In this document: in pieces, positions 59,473 to 64,000 of the stretch
Numbering within the stretch: position 1 is the first letter of the stretch
How the letters are laid out: every line of letters starts with the position of its first letter
From: Melampsora larici-populina 98AG31
Taxonomy: Eukaryota; Basidiomycota; Pucciniomycetes; Pucciniales; Melampsoraceae
Assembly (NCBI RefSeq): GCF_000204055.1
Contig: NW_006768805.1
Span: 799,575-863,574 of the forward strand
Direction of reading: 5' to 3'
DNA length: 64,000 bases
Translations under genes and position numbers: made by a program
Notes under the pieces: generated by a model
Told to the model about the DNA's origin: nothing
The model's database searches: none
Seen by the model: the letters and a program-made list of their open reading frames with translations, nothing else

Positions 59473-60399
59473 TGACATCGTTGCTGATAACAAATGTTGT
59501 GTTACTGCTGTGAGCAACACTAAGACATGTCAATCTTGCCTCATTTTGCCACCACAACGCTCCCAAAAGCTACCCCATTGCAAATTCAAGATTGCATCAA
59601 TGCAACACTCTGTGTTGCAGTAGCACCATGTTGCAGTGCTTACCTGGTGTTGACATAGCACTCTCCCTCCTTCAAGGCTTACAAAAATTAAGGCTCAACT
59701 GAATGCTTCATTCATACACATTTTTTTCTTTCATATATTTTCCTTTTCTTTGTTTCCTGTTATTATTTGTGTTTTTCTTCTTTTCTTTTTTTATTGAATC
59801 AGTTGGTACAGGCTCTGTTTCTGGTGGAACTAATTCCATGGACAAGGTAAACAATTCCAGAGATCCTGGTCAAAGGATTCTCTGTCGGATGAACAAATTC
59901 CTGAACACAGCTGTCCTTCTATGTATTGTTATTTTTTGTTTCCTTGTTTCTCATTTCTAGGCGGATGTCTGTGAATCATTGTGGGGAGGGTGTGGTGGTC
60001 ACATGATTGACACAACTGCGGCACAGCCATCTCTCACAGTGCTGCCAACAAAACTCGTCACTCTTCATGTTTGAGTAGGTTGGTGGTTCCACATGAACTT
60101 GTAGAACCCAGTTTGTAGTTTTTGTAACCATGTGTCATCATACTAATAGTCATTGTATTTTTGTTCTTCACTTTAGGTAATAAAACATGTGAACCCCATT
60201 TTTTTCTGTGAACTTTGTATGCCTCATCATATCTTTTTTCCTCACTTTAGGTAATACTTCAATTTCAAAAAGCTTGTCCAATTCTGAGCAAGTTTTCCCG
60301 CAAAATTCGAGCACATTGAGCTAAAACTTTGGCACGCTTTGTGCAATCAACAGTAAATATAACTTGTGGATCCCAGTTTGTACACCACTGAAGGGTTGT
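59473..60399. other. Intergenic, nothing identified
   Basis: A hydrophobic ORF at 59703-59960 is mostly Phe/Leu from a T-rich stretch and is not convincing. Words GTGTTGCAGT / ACTGTGTTGC recur near 59500-59640. Confidence 0.3.
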
Positions 60400-60452
60400 C
60401 ACGTGAATCCACGCGGAATCCCTTTGCAGTGAGATTCCGCGTGAAATTCACG
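60400..60452. repeat. Short inverted repeat
   Basis: CACGTGAATCCACGCGGAAT (60400 on) pairs imperfectly with ATTCCGCGTGAAATTCACG (to 60452), giving ~20-bp arms around a 12-base loop. It could be a terminator-like or MITE-derived stem; nothing further can be said. Confidence 0.55.
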
Positions 60453-60751
60453 ATGAGAGTAAATGCGTCAGGTACACGCGGACTTGGCACATCACAACCA
60501 CGTCAGCGCGCACGCTGGCTATACGCAAATGTCTCTGAATGAGGACGCGTGCTGTCCGTGAGCTTGCAGGATCACCCATTGCCCGAGCTCACGTGGAACG
60601 GTTTTACAGGTTCAACACGCACCACGGCAGGCAACTCCGTCGCCCGCTAGAACGAATCGACAAACGATGACAACCAATTGGGTACCCATGGCTCGCGATA
60701 CTTGTTCTAATCATTGCAATAAAACACTAGCTTTTGCCCTTAGGCGTCTAT

Positions 60752-62551
60752 CTACAGTTCAGATGGTTCCTCATCCAGTTCCTCCTCCTCCGGACCCTGA
60801 ATACCAGACCCCCCAGACCCATTTGCCGTCGTCGCGGCGGCCAGCACTTGTTCCACAAATGGCACCCGAAGTGGTCCAGACGCTTTGATAGCGGCCCATG
60901 TCCTCTTCCCAGTGAAGGTTTCCCGGTCATAACGGGCGATCTCATTAAAGTACCTGCAAGACCAGGTACAAGGTCAGGAAACGTTCCACTGGTGCTACGG
61001 TGGAAAAGATACCAACTTACACAGATGAATCGCGGGCGGGTCTTGTGCGAAGTTCAGCCAGGGCTTCGTCCATGAGAGTACATTGGCAGCGTTTTTTGTT
61101 CTCGGTGTGATTGAGGTAGTTGAAGGCGGTCACATATCGCTATCACATGGCGTTTTACAACATGGCGTTTCTATGAGTCCAACATACCAGGCCTACACAT
61201 CAAAGCGACTACACTGACCATGAATATAACCCTCTTCACTCGGGGGCGCCCCAGCGCTCCCAACATTTCTTCGTCCGGCAAAGCTCGTACTTCGGGGAGA
61301 AGCAATCGGGTAACCTGCGAGGCTTATGGTCAGCGACATCATCTACAAAACTGCGTTTTTGGAACAGACACCCACCAGAAATACCATCGATTTCGCAGCA
61401 GGAACCTTGAGTGCGCTTCCCTCTGCAACCCCAAGGATGTTGTTGAGAAGCTTGATTGAATGGAAGAAAGTCGATCAGAATGGTGGATGACTTTGGGTAT
61501 TAAGAATCAGTGACAACTCACAGCGGAGCGCACCTTGCTGCGCTGGTTCTTCAGGATCTCTTTGATGAACAAGTACATCGCGGTTGTTGGAATGCACGCC
61601 TCACCGGCGACGTAATCCCCGGGCCCATGTTCATCTATATAATCAGGCTTCAAACCCTTTAGAAAGTTCTGGGCGAGTTTGGTTTGGTGAGTGGCGGTAA
61701 AGATGAATGAAAACTTTGAAAATGGCATTCACTTACAAAGGTGAGCACTTCTAAACTCTGCACCATAGTGGTGTGATCCTCAGCAACACTCTTGCTGAAA
61801 GCCTGAAGCTCAGGCCGGGATATGAATTGGGCCACCTGGTCCTTGAATGCGTCCTGATGTCCAAAAATCGATTATACCGCGGAGTCGTCAATAGGGTCAA
61901 GAGAGAAGTAGATCGATAGAAATGAATACAACTTACTCGTATCACTTTCCCTGGGACCCACCTCCCCCCGATTGAACCTTTGGACTCTTGACCAAGAAAG
62001 ACCAGGTAGGAAAGGGTACCTACATATTCCTCACCAGGCATAGTGTGCTGTCCGATAAAAAAATAATGAAGTGGTGCGGTTCAGTTTGGTAGGATGCGCC
62101 AGAAAGGAGAGAAGTCGGTACCTACCTCGCACATCTTCTGCAACAACACTTGATTTTCCTTTGTGAGTTTCAGAAGATCGGAAAATTTATTCACACTGGT
62201 CCGGGTCGCTGGCTGGCGTGGGGGGGCTGAGGCAGGCGTGTTGCGTGGTTGGGGTGGTCTGAACAGCGTAGCCGGAGCGGGCTGGGGTGAGTCACTCGAC
62301 CCGCTGAGCGACATCGCGCTGCTCGACGCTGCCGGCCGAAAATAGATGATGACCAGGGTTACAAATTGCCCATTTCGTAACGCAAGAAAGGGTCGAAAGT
62401 GAGTGGACAGAGGCTTCAGAAGGAAGGACCAAAAGAAAACGAAGGGAGGGTACCCACGTTGCAATGCATTCTCACGTGGCGGTTGGCCACCCATAGCCTC
62501 ATCATCCACATTCATGTCATCCCCACCGAAAAGATCATCCCAATCACTCAT
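60752..62551 (-). CDS. Unrecognised 10-exon gene
   Basis: Minus-strand exons: 62551-62458, 62328-62126, 62047-61937, 61853-61737, 61668-61522, 61422-61385, 61350-61315, 61231-61219, 61139-61021, 60953-60752. All phases close to 359 aa. The N-terminus is acidic (MSDWDDLFGGDDMNVDDEAM), followed by a Pro/Ser-rich stretch, then LKLTKENQVLLQKMCE (short helix), GGRWVPGKVIR, and EHGPGDYVAGEACIPTTAMYLF, and the C-terminus is acidic with a Gly-rich piece. There is no signal peptide and I recognise no domain. Exon 8 is only 13 nt, which makes that part of the model doubtful. A 42-bp stretch inside exon 3 has intron-like borders and is in frame either way (345 or 359 aa). The tail VPFVEQVLAA and the exon 9 Cys pair (CQC) support coding. 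Confidence 0.6.
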
Positions 62552-63283
62552 TAGTGAAAGACTGCCGGTCGACTATTTGACAAACACCAAGTGAGACAAC
62601 AATTCACAAAGAGTTAATGAAATGCCAATCTTGCGGTGGGATTGGAACGAGAATTACTCTTACAATTAAAAGTAATGGATCTATATCAAAGCACTGGTTG
62701 AAATGGTTTGATTTGATTCGAGGGAAGAGTTGGGATGGATGAAAGAATGACCAATCGGTCTGGTTATAACTTGAAAACCAAAGAGAATTCCGCGCATCCG
62801 ATTCCGTGTCCTGGAAATTGGGCCTATTACAAGGGGAACTTAGATCGAATCGACAACCTGTCGAGATGGTGAAAGCGAGGGAAGAGCAGTCAGTTCTACG
62901 GCAACATTCGTGCTCGAGGAATGTGAGTGGTGACACATTCCTCCCTGGGCTGATTGAATAGTGACACATTCTTCGTTCGCCTAATGGACTCGATTGCTGA
63001 ATGTCGATCTTGAGGTGGAGATAGATTCAAGAGTGCAGATCCAAATGGTTGTATCGGCATGGGTTTGGCAAAACTGAAGTGTGGAATGGAGGTGTGGAAT
63101 TGGGTGGGTGGGAGAAACGACGTGAGCCAGGGGTTTTGATGGTACATGTGAAATTCAAAACATCAGTGGGTGACATGTCACCCGCATTCCTCGTAAGAAG
63201 GACATTGTCATCCTTTGTTTCATTCAAAGTGAACGAATGAAATGAAGGCCGGGATTTCTTTTCTTGAGCAGAAGCCAAACCAG
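62552..63283. promoter_or_regulatory. Divergent intergenic region
   Basis: This lies between the start of the minus-strand gene at 62551 and the probable start at 63284. Short ORFs here show no family features. The direct word GTGACACATTC occurs twice (about 62930-62970). Confidence 0.35.
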
Positions 63284-64000
63284 ATGAATCGTGACGAACC
63301 TCAGACCCCTCCTAGCATGCTCAGGCAAGCGAGGCGGAATTGCAAGGGCTCAGCAGACGACCAAAAAGAAGCCTTGATTGACGTCTCTCTTCATGTAAGT
63401 CACCTTTCATTTCTTTTTTTCACAGTGGTTCATTTGCTTATCCGGTGTGCAAAGGCTTTGATTAAGATGTTGGCCTGTCGCACATTCTTGGAAGCAAAAA
63501 CAATGACTTACTCTCCTCTTGATCACCGAGGAGACCTGATGCCGAGTGTGGAGTGGATTGTCATGGTGAGTGTTTTTTAACGACTGTCAGGAGGAGACTT
63601 GACGTACCGTGGTGATTCCGGTAGGCTCAGCTGTGGCGCCTCGCAAGGGACAAGGCGTTCGAATTGACCTTCCCAAAGGGGTTTGACAACAGCAATAAGA
63701 ACCTTTCAAGGCTGGTATTAGGGGTTGGGCGATATTTCGACCAACCGGTTTTGCGCCTCTGAGAAGCCTAGCGAAAGCAGTTGAAGATGGTGGAGAACAA
63801 GTTTTATGGGTTTCACACATCTCTTACGGATCTGAGCTCAGGGCCGAGAGTGTTAAGGTGATACCCAGGCAAGCTTTGGCCTGAAGAGAAGGGTTAGGGG
63901 ATCTGTGAAAGGTGCAAAAGGCGTGTTTGCATGGCTTGTACTTCAAGCCCAGCGGCGCAAATCGATTTTCCCTGTAAGACTTTTGAACGGGTGAAGCTTT
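63284..64000 (+). CDS. Probable gene, cut by the right edge of the window
   Basis: A start MNRDEPQTPPSMLRQARRN at 63284 is followed by a GTAAGT donor after codon 37 (63394). A second exon (from about 63456 to 63565) reads ALIKMLACRTFLEAKTM and ends at a GTGAGT donor. A third open piece from about 63637 has LWRLARDKAFELTFPKGFDN and LVLGVGRYFDQP. The pieces fit in phase, but the model is partial and acceptors are uncertain. No family is recognised and the far end is not seen. Confidence 0.35.

Noticed and set aside
59703..59960. Phe/Leu-rich ORF resembling a membrane protein
   Set aside because: Comes from a T-rich stretch; no conserved features or nearby gene signals.

Overview
This is nuclear DNA of a eukaryote with small introns, almost certainly a basidiomycete fungus, and most likely a rust (Pucciniales; Melampsora- or Puccinia-like). 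The reasons are intron-dense genes with 50-110 bp introns, AT-rich repeat-filled intergenic DNA, many DNA transposons and MITEs, and small secreted Cys-rich proteins. Genus and species cannot be fixed from the sequence alone.

Host genes: (1) a PAG1/Tao3/Mor2 (Furry-family) morphogenesis scaffold, + strand, 4682-13128, 9 exons, 2604 aa; (2) a short secreted Cys-rich protein, 15357-15608; (3) a Nic96/Nup93 nucleoporin, - strand, 33703-29752, 9 exons, 1069 aa; (4) a secreted type-B carboxylesterase, + strand, 35142-38038, 14 exons, 621 aa; (5) a five-exon, eight-Cys secreted protein, 39282-40054; (6) an FN3-like/coiled-coil protein, 44247-46274, 607 aa; (7) a secreted protein of unknown family, - strand, 49628-47541, 7 exons, 535 aa; (8) an unrecognised 10-exon gene, - strand, 62551-60752; and (9) a probable partial gene running to the right edge. 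I built the spliced models by hand. In each complete multi-exon model the phases close to a whole number of codons.

Mobile DNA fills the rest. The main finding is a complete 6317-bp element at 22550-28866. It has 272-bp terminal inverted repeats (TIRs) that differ at one position, a perfect 9-bp target duplication (ACCTTTTTA), hairpins at both tips, and two convergent genes whose stops are 7 bp apart: a RecQ-like superfamily 2 helicase and a ~900-aa protein that I think is its transposase (DUF6589-like, from memory). It sits in the loop of an older foldback element. Tip-like hairpins of the same sequence family recur at about 0.35, 38.3, 46.8 and 50.2 kb.

Other elements: a hAT transposon at 56450-59464 with five in-frame stops, all TGA; a hAT MITE with an 8-bp duplication at 38464-38609; a solo LTR nested inside a MITE at 17096-18029; a minus-strand Copia remnant at 20259-21960; MULE and hAT remnants; and several TIR MITE families, two of them with two copies. 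Across the transposase remnants the internal stops are TGA, often where the family has Arg, which suggests CGA-to-TGA (CpG) decay. I recognised no tRNA, rRNA or CRISPR.
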